64,000 bases of DNA from Apus apus (Eukaryota; Chordata; Aves; Apodiformes; Apodidae). The position numbers were made by a program, and so were the translations under genes. The stretch lies in NCBI RefSeq assembly GCF_020740795.1, contig NC_067285.1, forward strand, positions 112,369,652 to 112,433,651. The letters are read 5' to 3'. The notes under the pieces were generated by a model that saw only the letters and a program-made list of their open reading frames with translations, made no database searches and was not told the DNA's origin. Positions within the stretch are counted from its first letter, which is position 1; every line of letters begins with the position of its first letter. Shown here piece after piece: positions 52,501 to 64,000 of the stretch.

Positions 52501-55500
52501 GCCATCACCGCCTTGTTGTTCCTTTGACTTGGCAGTTGCGATGTGTGAGGATCCTCAGTGTAGCAACCATGATTTACAAACCCAAGCTCTCCACCATTTA
52601 ATTCGGTTGAATTTTGAGGGGTGTAGAGATGGGAGCCACAGGAGTGGGATGGCCCCAGTGATGTGAGAAGTCATGGCTGGAGCTCAGTGGCTTGGGCTGG
52701 AGATGCTTCTGCGGTGGCAGATGCTCTCCAGTCCTTCCTCCTGCCACTCTCGTCTGCAGATCAGACCTTTAGAGCTCTTAGTGCAAAGACAGTGAAGGGG
52801 ACTTGGCATCCCAGGTGGATATGAGCTTGTTTGCATCTGAGTTACTCAAGGTTTTCCTTTAGTAGAGGTTTGGCTGTGCCTGCTTGGCTGGTTTGAACAC
52901 CACACTGATTTCTTTCTTTTATGTAATCGTCGATGTGGCATGGACTTTCCCAATAGGACGTTGCTTATTCAGTCCCATTCCTCTTCCCTTGTGCTGCATA
53001 AGGAATATAATAGACCATCCTTTCAGGGTGTGATTCTTGCTGGTTTGTTCAGGAGCAGGTGTCAACAGCCACTCAGCATGGATGAAGTAACACAGCAGAA
53101 GCTTGTCCATAATTGACTGGTTGGGTCAACTCTGCCTCTGAAGGATTTAACCTGCTTGAAAGGTTTGCATTTTTGTGAAATCCACCTGTAGCAATGAAAC
53201 CTGAAAACAAATGAACTACCAGCCCCAGCAGGCTGACTCATGCTGGTGTCTGAGGTGAGTAAGTAAGCCTGTCCTCAACTGAGTGTTCGGGCAGTGAAAG
53301 CACCAGGACTACCGGCACCGCTTGGCCACTGGTTTCCTGTTATTCTGGAGGCCTGTGCATGGCCGCAGGAGCAGCTCTTGCCTCTCTCCTGCTGCCTCTT
53401 ATGAAGTGGGTATTTCCAGCATGCTAAACTCTGGAGAGAGAGGAAAAAGAGCTCTGCAAGATTGCCTTGTTTTGAGATAGGCCATTTTTCTGCTCTGTAC
53501 ACTTTCTGCTGGCTTTCCCTGGCTGCTCAGTCTCAAAACTTCTCAACAGATTTAAAACCTGAGGAGAATTCCTCTTAAAAAATACAAGTGGGATACAACC
53601 ATCTTTCCTCTCCTCCTATTTCCCTGGAGGAGCAGGAATGGTACTTTGTATATATAAAGACCTGTCATTTTTCTGAACTTGACACTTCATGTGCTTCTTC
53701 CTCTCCCATGTCCTGTCCTTGGCTCCGCTGCTGACCTATGGAGCGATAGAGATGCTCCTGTTGATTCTGTTACTCACCTTTTCCTTTGGTGAAGCTTTTA
53801 AGGCCAGGGTGCATGTTTGTGAGAGTGTCTGGATGTTTCCCGTTGTTGGGACTCTACAGTATGTGTCTTCTTTGCTTAGTGTTTCCAAAAGGAGGATCAG
53901 AAACTTGCAGAGATCAAGACCTTATCTGAACGTGAACTTCTAGTGTCGTAACTCTAACTAATGACCTGAGGAAGCTGTGCCTCATCACCCCACAAATAAA
54001 TCTTTATAAATCAGTATTTACACTGTAGAAGTTCATGCAAGTTGATTGCAAAGTCACTTGAAGTGCCACAGAATACAGAATGTTAGCTGCTGGGAGGTTA
54101 AGCCTTTAAAGGTAGGTAAGTGCCTATCTAAAGGCCGTGGAGGAGTGAGGACTATGTCATGGCCAACTCAAACCAAACTCTTGTGTTTGGTCCTTGGGAT
54201 ATGGCCTTGGTGTCCCAGGACCATGCTTTGCAGACTGGGCCCTCACATTTTCCATTCATCCCTTCTTCCTAAGAGGACACACAGAAGAGTGCCCAGGTGC
54301 TGAAGGCACATCTTTGGCTTGTCAGCGTGTGGAAATATCTGCCTGGATAACTCATTCTTGTGGAGATGGGAACCATCCTGACTGAAGTCAAAGCAGATGG
54401 GACGCGCAGACTGAACCAGCCCGTCTAGTTTATGCTTTATTAATTAGCCACGTTATCGGAGTCATCTGTATTTTCTTCCCTTTTCTCTTTCCAAACCAGT
54501 TCTCCTGCTTCTTTGCCCTCAGAGGAGGGCACAGCTTGGATCTTTAGGGCTGACATGGCGATGCCTGTTTGTTGTGGTCCATATTAATGCTGTAAAAACT
54601 TTGGGGTGAGAACTCAGTGGAGCTTTGTGAGCTGTGGGTATCATAATTTTTGGAGCTGAAAGGACTGTCCTAGTAGCACGTCCTCCCCGTGCATCCTGTT
54701 TGTAAACTCCTCATGTTGAGGTGTGTTGCTGCTTGCTGCAAGATGCTTAAAAACTTACATGGATCAGAAAGGCGACTGGATAAAACTCATGGAAGGAGAG
54801 TGCAAAGATCCCTGGGCAGCAACAGCCTGTGCTGGAGACTGGGAAATGTTCTGGGGAGAAAATGGTATGTGCTGGTGTGGATCTGACCTTGCTTTCTAGA
54901 CCTGCTGCTGGAGTGAATTAAGGCAACTTAGGTGTGGCCTGTGGTGCTCAGTCCACCAGTCTTGGGCTGTAACTACGCACACTCATTTTCAAGAGTTTAC
55001 TGAAGGGGGTAAAAACCTTTTGGAGGTTAAAGTGCTCAGGTGCGAGCTGGGAGTAGAGGTTTCCCCAGATTTCCCTTTGGACCCCTGTCCCCTAGCAGGT
55101 TCCTATCTGCATCCTCAGTGGCAGTGCCCTTGTCTGTACGTGGAGGGTCCTGTGGGTTGTCAAACCCTTCCAGTGGGCTGTGCCCACGGCTGGGGTGGGA
55201 GATGGGGAAACCTGGGAGAGCCAACCTGTGCCTGTGGATCCGCCTTTCAGATGGGTGGGGCTGTTTTACAGCTGCTGTTCAGCGAGGTGAAGGGGAATTT
55301 TGTGGATTTGCTTGGTGTCCAACCCTCTTCCAGGGAAAATACTCCTACTCTGAGTGAGCTGCAGGATCAGCCCCGCACAAACAGAGGGGAAATGGCTGTT
55401 GCTCATCAGTCTGTCAGCTGGCTTGGATATTGCACAGATCCCTTCCCTTACAGCAGGACAAGATGATGACTCTGTCCAGGCCCTCCCTTGCACACATACA

Positions 55501-58134
55501 CACAGCATTTGTTACCCTTGAAGCCCTTTTCCCAGGCGTGGCAGCCTTAGTGCAGGCACAGCATCTACTGTGGTAATAAGATGCTGGTGTCTTGGATCGG
55601 CGAGTTAATTGGGTCCCTCGGTGCAGGGAGATTTCCTGCTGCTGCATCCTCTCTCTAAAGCTATGTATCTACCTCAGGATCTTCACTGCTGATGAAGATA
55701 TGTGATGCTGGGCTACCCACCCTGCCTGAAGCCAGCAGAGGTGAAATGGCAGATAAACCTTTGGGATTGCTCTCAGGCTCGGGGGGATGCACATGCTGCG
55801 GGAGCTGCTGGAGACCTTTTAATTGCAGCGTGTTTATCGTGCTTACTGTAAACACAGCAGGAGCTTGCTGCTTCTCTGGAGCCTGGAAGCTGTGCATCAC
55901 CCTGCCAAGAAATATTGATCCTGGAGAGTGCTGGGGTATGACCTGGTAGGGATCTCAGCAGGTTTATTTCCAGCTGAGGATGAAATTGCTCTGGGTCCTG
56001 GGCTTCCTCCTCAACTTGAGTCGAACCTTAATGATTTTGTAACACGATTTTGTAGGCTGCCTCCTGGAAGCAAGCAGCCCTGTTGCTAGGGGAGGGGGAA
56101 AAATACCTCAGGAATATGAATCCTCCAAGCAGTCCAACACTGTAGATAACATTGAGTCACTGCTGAAAGCCTCAAAGCAAAACAGATGTTCATTTTCTAG
56201 TGACTAAGTGTTAAAGGTACCAGATGAGCGAAGTTTCAACTAAAGCATTTAATTTGTGGTTGGTAACTGAGACAAAGGAAGAGCTAACAAGGTGTGATGC
56301 AAAAATGGGCCTCCCTTCTGGCTGAGAATCGCCTGCATGTTTTCATTAAAACTTTTTTCCAGTTTTCCCTCTTTTTTTTAAATAGGTCTTTCCGGCTTGA
56401 CTCATTCTCACTGTAATTGTAACCTTTAGTTCTGGGTAGGAAGGCAATTATTTTGCAAGGCATGACCAGGGGCAGGTGAGTGGGCTTTTGTTGCTGCCTC
56501 TGTCATCTCACTGTTTGACAAGTCACTTCTCTAGGAGTGTCTTGTGTCTATGAAGTTGGGAGATAATGATACTTGTTCTCAAAAAGAAGGAGAGTGGACT
56601 GAATGGTGCATCTGCTTAGCCTGACTTTTGAATTAATGAATGAGTAGAAAACTTTGGGGATGACTGTCATGCATACAGCCTTTGAGAAAGACAGTTTTTG
56701 AGGCTTATGTTCCTAAAAAAAAATAATAATTAAATTAAAATAAGATCAGAACTGTAATCCCAGGGACCTGGGCTCTTTGGGCAGCCAGCACTGGAAGCTC
56801 ATTGAGGTGCTTCTGGTCCATGTGCTAGGTTCCCATTCCTCTAATCATTGGTGAGAAACCTGCAGCCCTGTCTGGCTGTTGGAAGCACAAGGGCTGTGTC
56901 CCTCCTTCCCACTCAAACCTGATCAGCAGTGCAGAAGAGCACACGTTTTACTGGGGGAACATAAAAGGGAAGGAATTGTCTTCTGGGTCTCTCTTCTCAG
57001 CAGTGTGTGCAGAGTGAGTGCTTGTGGGTTTCCCCAGTCCAATGAATGTCTGACATAAAACACGTAAAAAGCCCTGAGAAAGAGGACCATGGCCAGAGCT
57101 TCCCTCCTAGATAAGTCCATTAACCGTTACACAATGTACTTTCTGCTGTAGTTATTTGCATATTTGGCTGCTTAGCACCTTAGCATCATCAGGGAAGGAC
57201 AGAAAAGACCATGGACTGACTAGGCTGCTCTCCCTGGTGTGTGGGAAGAGGATTTGAACTGCTGAGCCCAAGTGGGAGCTGAAGCCAGGGCTCCATCTCA
57301 CTGGTCTTGCATGATTTAGCTTTTCTCATGGGCAAGTTCTAGATGGTTCCTGTTAAGAAAAAGGAGTTTGGGATCTCTTCTGAGGGTGCCTCCCTTTGGA
57401 GGCTTTCTCAGGAGCCTGGATGCTGAGCACTTCATCTTCCATCCCACTTAAGGGAAGAGGGGCAGACACCAAACCTTGTTGGCGCCTTCCTTCACTTAAT
57501 TCTTGCATTTAATTGTTCTTGCTTGGGCTTTAAAAGAGAGTCACTGCCAAAATCGAGAAGCTAAAAATTAAAGTAATTATTGTGGTGATGGAAGCAATCA
57601 AAGAGGCCATCAGGTTCCCTGTCTGGGTGCAGGGGAGGAAAAGAACAGGCTGGGTTTGATCTGATCTCCCGGGACACAATGGGCCCCGAGAGTTAATTTT
57701 GCCCCCAGCTTATCTTCTGTCCGTGAGTAATCCATTTGTGCTGGAAGCAAATGGCAGTTCCTTGCAGTGAGGATTGGCTTCACTGCTGGAGAAAATGATG
57801 TATATTTCTCACCCATGCAGCTGATGCTCTTTGTGCCTTTTTTTATTTGTTCTTCATCTAAACCAAACTCTCTTGATGATGAACTTGCCTGCGTGCTATC
57901 AGGTTTTGTAGTGACCTGCAAGTAGTTTTCTTTCTTGCACGTGCAAGAAAGTTACCTTGCAATTTCTGTCACTGCAACAATCAAGCAGTATCCCTCAGGC
58001 AGACTTGAGTAGGTGAGTGGGAGCTTTTCCAGCTGTTTTTCAGCCAAAGCCATAAGTATGGGTAGGAGATGGAGCAGCTCAACCAGGAATCTACTTCCAG
58101 GCACTTGATGGGTGAGAAAATCATCACGAGTGGT

Positions 58135-59235
58135 CAGCATAGGTTCACCAAGGGGAGTCCTGTTTGACCAACTTGAGAAACTTCTACAATGAAGAGCCTG
58201 GCCTGGTAGGTGAGAGGAGAGAAGTGGATATTGTCTACTGGCAGTCAGTAATTAGCAGTGTACCCCAAAGGTCAATACTGGGTCCAGTCCTGTTTAGCAT
58301 CTTCATTAACGATCTGCATGATGGGGCAGAGTGCACTCCCAGCAAGTTTGCTGGCAACATCAAAGTGGTGTCCAACTTGGTGAGAAGAGTGGCTGATGCT
58401 CCAAGAAGGTCATGCTGCCATCCAGAGGGACCTCACCAAGCTGAAGAAAATAGGACAAGAGGAACCTCATGATGTTCAACATGGAGATGTGCAAAGTCCT
58501 GCCTCTGGGGAGGAACAACCCCAAGCACCAGAATGTGCTGGGGCCACCCAGCTGGAAAGCAGCTGGTCAGGAAAGGACCTGGGTGTCCTGGTGGACACCA
58601 GGTGGACCATGAGCCAGAAATGTGTCCTTGCTGCAGAGAAGGCCAGTGGAGTCCTGGGCTGTGTGGGGCAGAGCATTGCCAGCAGGCCAAGAGAGGTGAT
58701 CCTGCCCTCTGCTCAGCTCTGGTGAGGCCACACCTGGAGCACTGTGTCCATGCTGGGCTCCCCAGTACAAGAGAGACAAGGACATGCTGGAGAGAGTCCA
58801 GAAAAGGGCCACGGAGATGATGAAGGGACTGGGACATGTCTGCTCTGAGGAAAGGCTGAGAGAGCTGGGACTGCTCAGCCTGGAGAAGACAGGGCTCAGG
58901 GGGGTCTCGTCAGTGTCTGTAAACACCTGAAGGAAGGTGCAGAGAGGACAGAGCCAGGCTCTTCCCAGTGGTGCCCAGTGACAGGCCAGGGGCAGTGGGC
59001 ACAAGCTGAGACAGAGGAGGGTCCCTCTGAACATCAGGAGACACTTCCTGACAGGGAGGGTGACCAAGCACTGGCACAGGTTGCCCAGGGAGGTTGTGGA
59101 GTCTCAACCTGTGGAGATCTTCAAAATCTGTCTGAACACAGTCCTGGACAACCAGCTCTGGGTGGCTCTGCTGGAGCAGGGTTTGGACTAGATGATCTCC
59201 AGAGGTCCCTTCCAACCTCAACCACTCTGTAATGC
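58135..59235 (+). mobile_element. CR1 LINE, RT-to-3'-end fragment, decayed
   Basis: Starts in the RT domain (ggttcaccaaggggagtcct), passes the SILGPVLFSIFINDL region near 58,275-58,320, then the ORF2 C-terminus and 3'UTR to accactctgtaat. Several frameshifts and stops break ORF2, so it cannot code for a working enzyme. Confidence 0.9.
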
Positions 59236-60164
59236 TGAGGCAGGGAGGTTGAAGTCCTCAGGAGATAGCAGGGTGGGCAGAGCCCTCTGCAGGGGTAGGA
59301 CTGTATATAAACACAGCTCAGTTTCGAATCACACAGCCCTTTATGATCACCTCTTTGTTTGTTGGATACAACTCTGTGTAAATGTGAAATGGTTTCATAC
59401 TCCTCTTGCAGTTTTGGATTAGTTTGTATCTCGATGCTGTGTGTTTTCCTTTGCCTGTTTCCTCCTTTCACCTTCCCAGCTGCCTCCTCAGAGCAAACTT
59501 CCGTGACTCTTATTGTTCTGCTTGTTTTCATTCTCCTTCTTGGGTAAATGTATTTTTTTTTCTTGTTCTAAGTGTGGTTTCCTAGAGCTCTGCAAAATGC
59601 TCTTGCCCTGCTGCATTTTTTAAGTGGTAGTAGTTGCAAAAGAGAGGAGAGGGATTCCTGATTCAGGTGCATTTCTTCCTTTATCTGTTTTTCTTTTTAA
59701 AAGGGACTAAAGCCCCAAATAAATCAGGCTAATTTTTGCTGCCATCTGCGAGTACAGGACCAAGCTGTGTCAATGTTGCTTTTTTAGTTCTTTCTTTATC
59801 TCTTAAGGGGGAAGGAAAGAAGCTCTTTGCCTCAGCAGCAATAACCTATCTCCCACAAATTGCAGTCTGTGCTTCCATCTACCACTAAAACCCAAAGCAA
59901 ACAAAGATCTGTGCAAACACAGGAAGCATTTTGGGTGTAATTGCTGGTAGATCTTTGCTTTCCCCATTTTTGGTTTCACCCAACAAGGCAGGCAAGCAGT
60001 GCTGTGGTTCGCTGGGGTGGATTTATTATGAGCTCTTGTTGTGTTCTAATTTAGACGTTTTTGGCAGCCCTGTGAGTTTTCAAACATCCTCTGCAAGACG
60101 CTCCTGGCCACGCTGAATAAACTGTCCCATGAAGGGGAGGAAAGGAGCTGGTGCGTGGCAGCAC

Positions 60165-61070
60165 GGGGGAGCTGCACCCTGATGGCTGATGACACTAAAC
60201 TTGGAGGAGTGGCTGACACACCAGAAGGCTGTGCTGCCATCCAGGGAGACCTGGACAGGCTGGAGAGTTGGGTGGGGAGAAACTTGCTGAAATTCAACAA
60301 GGGCAGGTGCAGAGTCTTGCATCTGGGGAAGAACAACCCCATGTACCAGTACAGGTTGGGGGCTGAGCTGCTGGAGAGCAGGGTAGGAGAAAGGGACCTG
60401 GGGGTCCTGGTGGGCAGGAGGATGACCATGAGCCAGCAATGTGCCCTTGTGGCCAAGAAGGCCAATGGATCCTGGGGTGCATTAGAAAGGGTGTGGTTAG
60501 TAGGTCAAGAGAGGTTCTCCTGCCCCTCTCTTCTGCCTTGGTGAGGCCGCATCTGGAATATTGTGTCCAGTTCTGGGCCCCTCAGTTCCAGAAGGACAGG
60601 GAACTGCTGGAAAGAGTGCACTGCAGAGCCACAAAGATGCTGAAGGGAGTAGAACATCTCCCTTATGAGGAAAGGCTGAGGGAGCTGGGTCTCTTGAGCT
60701 TGGAGAAGAGGAGACTGAGGGGTGACCTCATCCATGTTTACAAATATGTTAAGGGCAGTGTCAGGAGAACAGAGCCAGGCTTTGTTCAGTGATGTCCAGT
60801 GATAGGACAAGGGGCAATGGGTGCAAACTGGAACATAGGAGGTTCAGTGTGAATATCAGGAAGAACTTCTTTCCTGTGAGAGTGACAGAGCCCTGAGACA
60901 GGCTGTCCAGAGAGGTTGTGGAGTCTCCTTCACTGGAGACATTCAAACCCACCTGGACGCGTTCCTGTGTGATGTGCTCTGGGTGACCCTGCTCTGGCAG
61001 GGGGGTTGGACTGGATGGTCTTTCCAGGTCCCTTCCAACCCCTAAGATTCTGTGATTCTGTGTTTCTGTG
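60165..61070 (+). mobile_element. CR1 LINE, RT palm to 3' end, one frame break
   Basis: The frame 60155-60544 carries an RT palm motif (ADDTKLGG near 60,189) and the CR1 thumb sequence. It then continues in another frame from about 60,470 ([15 protein letters not shown]) to about 60,790. The end has three octamer units (gattctgtgattctgtgttt). It is a 5'-truncated, broken ORF2, not a host gene. Confidence 0.93.
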
Positions 61071-61149
61071 ATGACAGCCCTCCCTCCAGGCTCCTTGATT
61101 TTGGCCTCCAGCCTCTGTTTTCATCATCCTGCCCCATCCCTCACCTTCT

Positions 61150-61532
61150 GCATGGGTTGGAGTTGGAAGACCCTCCAGTTTGACCAGATGGAACTGGTGC
61201 TGATTCTTATAAATATCTATAGGGGGTGTCAGGAGGATGGGGCTGGACTCTTCCCAGTGGTGTCCAGGGACAGGACAAGGGGCAGTGGGCACAAACTGGA
61301 GCACAGGAGGTTGAACCTCAATACAAGAAAATCCCTCTTTACTGTGAGGGTAACAGAGCCCTGGGACAAGCTGCCCAGGGAGGTTGTCGAGTCTCCATCC
61401 CTGGAGACATTCCAAGCCTGCCTGGACGTGTTCCTGTGGGATCTGCTCTAGGGGATCCTGCTCTAGCAGGGGTTGGACTAGATGATCTCCAGAGGTGCCT
61501 TCCAACCCCCACCACTCTGTGATTCTGTGATC
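61150..61532 (+). mobile_element. CR1 LINE 3' fragment
   Basis: From the ORF2 end (tataaatatctatagggggt) through gacaggacaaggggcagtgg to accactctgtgattctgtga. It follows the preceding CR1 by about 80 bp in the same orientation. Confidence 0.92.
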
Positions 61533-62214
61533 TGAGCCAAGACGTGGTGGTGTTGGTGGAGTCAGTTGGCTTTGACCTGGTACTCATTGGTACCAGGACC
61601 TGATTTGGGGATATTTTGGAGGCTGAAAAAAGAATAATAATAAAAAATCAAACCTTGAATACGGTCCAGAAAGCTTATGGAACAGGTTTGGGGCCCGTGT
61701 GTTGAGGCTGCATGGTGCCACAGTGCAATCCCACATCAGGGGTGAGGTTCCTCTGTGAAGTCCTTGTGGTTTTTCCTGCTGTGTTGATCTCTTGTTCTTG
61801 TGAGTTAACCAAACCATAATTGATAGTGATTTAGCATCAGCAGTTTAGGGCAGCTCATCGCAGCCATGTATAGTAGTGTAATAAAACCCTGACTGCTTAG
61901 CTTTAATGTGTCCAAATTACACACTTAAAATACCATGTTGGAGACAGGAGGGTCTAGAAGATAAGTAAGATTTGCATAGGGAGGGAATGTGGAGTAATGG
62001 ACCCACAGGTGTGATTGGGGGGGTGAATTGTATCTTCCATTTCAGATCTGAGGAAGTGATTTATCTGCCCAAGGAATTGTTTTTCTCCCCTGTGAGCTAA
62101 ATCAGTTGGTGTGGCAGGAGCCAGCACTAGCCTGGGTAGATGCCTGTGAAGGATTCAGCTGCTTGGCAATCTCATGCCTTGTGCAAGTTGGTGATACAGA
62201 AACTGCTTAAGTAT

Positions 62215-62290
62215 TGATCCTATTTAATCCATATTTATCCAGATTTCCATATATATCCATATTAATCCATATATATCCATAATTTATTTT
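62215..62290. repeat. AT-rich imperfect repeat (atccatat units)
   Basis: About five copies of an (a)atccatat-like unit spaced 10-13 bp, ending in a T-run. Confidence 0.7.
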
Positions 62291-63099
62291 TTTTTTAATG
62301 ATTTCTAGAATGCTTCAGCATTTCTGGTCTCATTGTCTCCTACAGCACTTCATGAAGTAGGCAGGGTTTTTTCCCCTGTACCATTTGTAGGTAATTGATA
62401 CTTCTCTCAACTTCCTCTACATTTTCTCTGCTTCCTCTGTGTGATATTCCTGTTAGAAATAACTGTTCCGTGGAATCCTAGAGGCAGATGCCACCTGCAT
62501 TTCTATATTGTATGGAAGTTGAAGTCTGACAGGTTGATGCATAGTCCTGCCCTTCTGGGAGCAAGAAATTGAGGTGGAAGGAGGGAAGATACTCATGTCC
62601 CTGTAACTCACCCCCCCTACCCCTGTGCCCAGCCTCTCTTTCTTGTCTAGATATAGAGCAGCCATGTACATCTCCTCCCATCCCACAGGAGGCCAGGGAA
62701 GTGGCAGACAGATATGCAAAGGATTGTTATATTGGATTGGGCTTTGAAATGGGCTGTAGATAAAGCCCTTGGTGTTTACTGGGCCATTAAACATTTATTA
62801 GCCTCTGTCCCAGTGTGTTGGTAGCACTGTAAATAACAGCTGTGATGAAAGTGAAGAGTGGGGTCAGCAGTTGCCTTTTGCATTGATGTTTGCAAATGCA
62901 GAAGCAGGTTGTGTAATTTTAAGAGCCTGGCTGGGGGAAGCACCTGCCCAGATGCTTTGGAGAGAAGGGACAGAGGAGCTGGCAGAGAGGAGCTCCTCCT
63001 TATCATGAGGAAACGCTGAAGTTGTAAGAAGTGGGAGAATTTAATCAACAATGAAAAAAGATTAGGGCCCAACGTAGGAGTTAATTTATCCCTGCCCAT

Positions 63100-64000
63100 C
63101 ACAGAATCACTTGGGTTGGAAAAGACCTTCAAGATCATCCAGTTCAACCATTAGCCCTGCTCTCCTAAGTCCAGCACTAAGCCATATTCCCAAGCACCAC
63201 ATCCAGACGACTTTTAACCACATCCAGGGGTGGTGATTCAACCACCTCCCTGGGCAGCCTGTTCCAATGTCTGACAACCCTTCCAGTGAAAACGTTCTTC
63301 CTAATGTCTAGTCTAAACCTCTCCTGATTCAACTTGAGGCCGTTTCCAATTGTTTTTTATTATTATTGTCTTTGACAACAGTAGCCAAGTTGAGTTCAAG
63401 TTGAGCTTTGCCCCTCCTAATTTTCTCCCTTACTACATCTCTGTGTTCCTCATGAGAGGCCTTTCCTCTCTTCCAGAGGCCATAAGCTCTCCTTTCCATC
63501 CTGAGCTCCAGCCAAATCCTTCTATTCAGCCAGGCCACCCTTCTTCCCTGATATCTTGTCCTTCAGCACATGGGGACAGCAGCTCCTGGGCCACTAAGAA
63601 TTCCTTCTTGAGGTATGTCCAGCCTTCCTGGACTCTTTTACCCTTCATGACAGTCTCTGAAGGGACTTTGTCAGTCAGTCTTCTGAACAGATCAACGTTT
63701 GCCCTCTGGACCTCCAAGGTGGCAGTTTTACTGCCCCACCTCCTTACTTCTCTAAGAACTGTAAAGTCTACAAGTTCTTGGTCCCTGTGCCTTAGACTTC
63801 CTCCAGCTGTTACTTCCCCCACAAGTCCTCCACAAGCAGCAAGTCCAGAAGGGCACCCTCCCTGGTTGGCTCCCTCACTAGCTGCACTAGGAACTTAACT
63901 TCCATGCACTCCAGGAACCTCCAGGACTGTTCTCTCTCTGCTGTATTGTATTTCCAGCAGACCTGGACAAAGAACATTCCTAACAAAAATACTTCATGCC
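63100..64000 (-). mobile_element. Internally deleted CR1 LINE: endonuclease-linker part joined to 3' tail
   Basis: 63,100-63,346 is the inverted 3' tail (cacagaatcacttgggttgg). From 63,350 to the window end the minus strand reads the CR1 ORF2 linker between endonuclease and RT (LRHRDQELVDFTVLREVRRW; WLNRRIWLELRMERRAYGLW; REKIRRGKAQLELNLATVVK). The RT core is absent, so the RT domain was lost. Confidence 0.88.

Larger units (their letters stand above)
37000..58100. other. 21 kb without a recognised exon
   Basis: No frame flanked by plausible splice sites matches a family I know on either strand. Content: minisatellites at 37.3-37.7 kb, a G-run near 40,241-40,258, and short CR1 tails at 40.7, 46.1-46.4, 48.6 and 49.3-49.6 kb. 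It may be the first intron of the divergent gene or intergenic DNA. Confidence 0.5.

Noticed and set aside
53689-53943. 84-codon hydrophobic frame, considered as a small membrane protein
   Set aside because: No conserved features, no splice or promoter context; expected by chance in 64 kb.
55020-55466. 148-codon plus-strand frame in the 37-58 kb stretch
   Set aside because: No domain recognised and a competing frame overlaps on the same strand; looks like chance.
60155-60792. RT-like frames as a host gene
   Set aside because: The sequence is CR1 ORF2, 5'-truncated and frame-broken, ending in the CR1 octamer repeats.

Overview
The window is nuclear DNA of a vertebrate, almost certainly a bird. 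It carries about twenty CR1 LINE fragments with the typical avian 3' end and two GC-rich promoters with long C/G homopolymers. The gene order RNF24 - PANK2 - MAVS matches the human 20p13 block as I remember it. No prokaryotic, tRNA, rRNA or CRISPR feature was seen. The species cannot be read from the sequence.

Layout: (1) 1-3,575, plus strand: the last two coding exons of RNF24 (RING-H2 ubiquitin ligase) and its 3'UTR, ending at a poly(A) signal at 3,553. (2) About 4,900-24,100, minus strand: a complete PANK2 (pantothenate kinase, first step of CoA synthesis) in seven coding exons, tail-to-tail with RNF24. Its GC-rich promoter has five CCAAT boxes. (3) 25.1-27.8 kb: no recognised gene. (4) About 27,900-36,120, minus strand: a complete MAVS (antiviral signalling adaptor of the mitochondrial outer membrane) in six coding exons plus a 5'UTR exon. 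The joined frame is 643 codons: CARD, proline-rich linker, TRAF motif, LxIS motif and a C-terminal tail anchor. (5) About 36.3-37.0 kb: a second CpG-rich promoter between MAVS and what looks like the first exon of an unidentified plus-strand gene. (6) 37-64 kb: no coding exon recognised; minisatellites and CR1 copies, with the largest CR1 pieces at 58-61.5 kb and at the right edge. This stretch is most simply a long first intron of the divergent gene or intergenic DNA.

PANK2 and MAVS both act at or in mitochondria but in unrelated pathways, and RNF24 is a membrane E3 ligase; they are syntenic neighbours, not an operon. All coding splice junctions called for PANK2 and MAVS are GT-AG and phase-compatible, and both frames close without internal stops. 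I found no convincing wholly new biological system. The most interesting points are the avian MAVS details (LxIS placement, a TRAF motif at an exon junction, a 7-residue duplication, a possible CARD-less start), a (TG)11 tract in place of a pyrimidine tract at the last RNF24 splice acceptor, a non-AUG N-terminal extension of PANK2, inverted CR1 copies around PANK2 exon 2, and the tandem-repeat bidirectional promoter.
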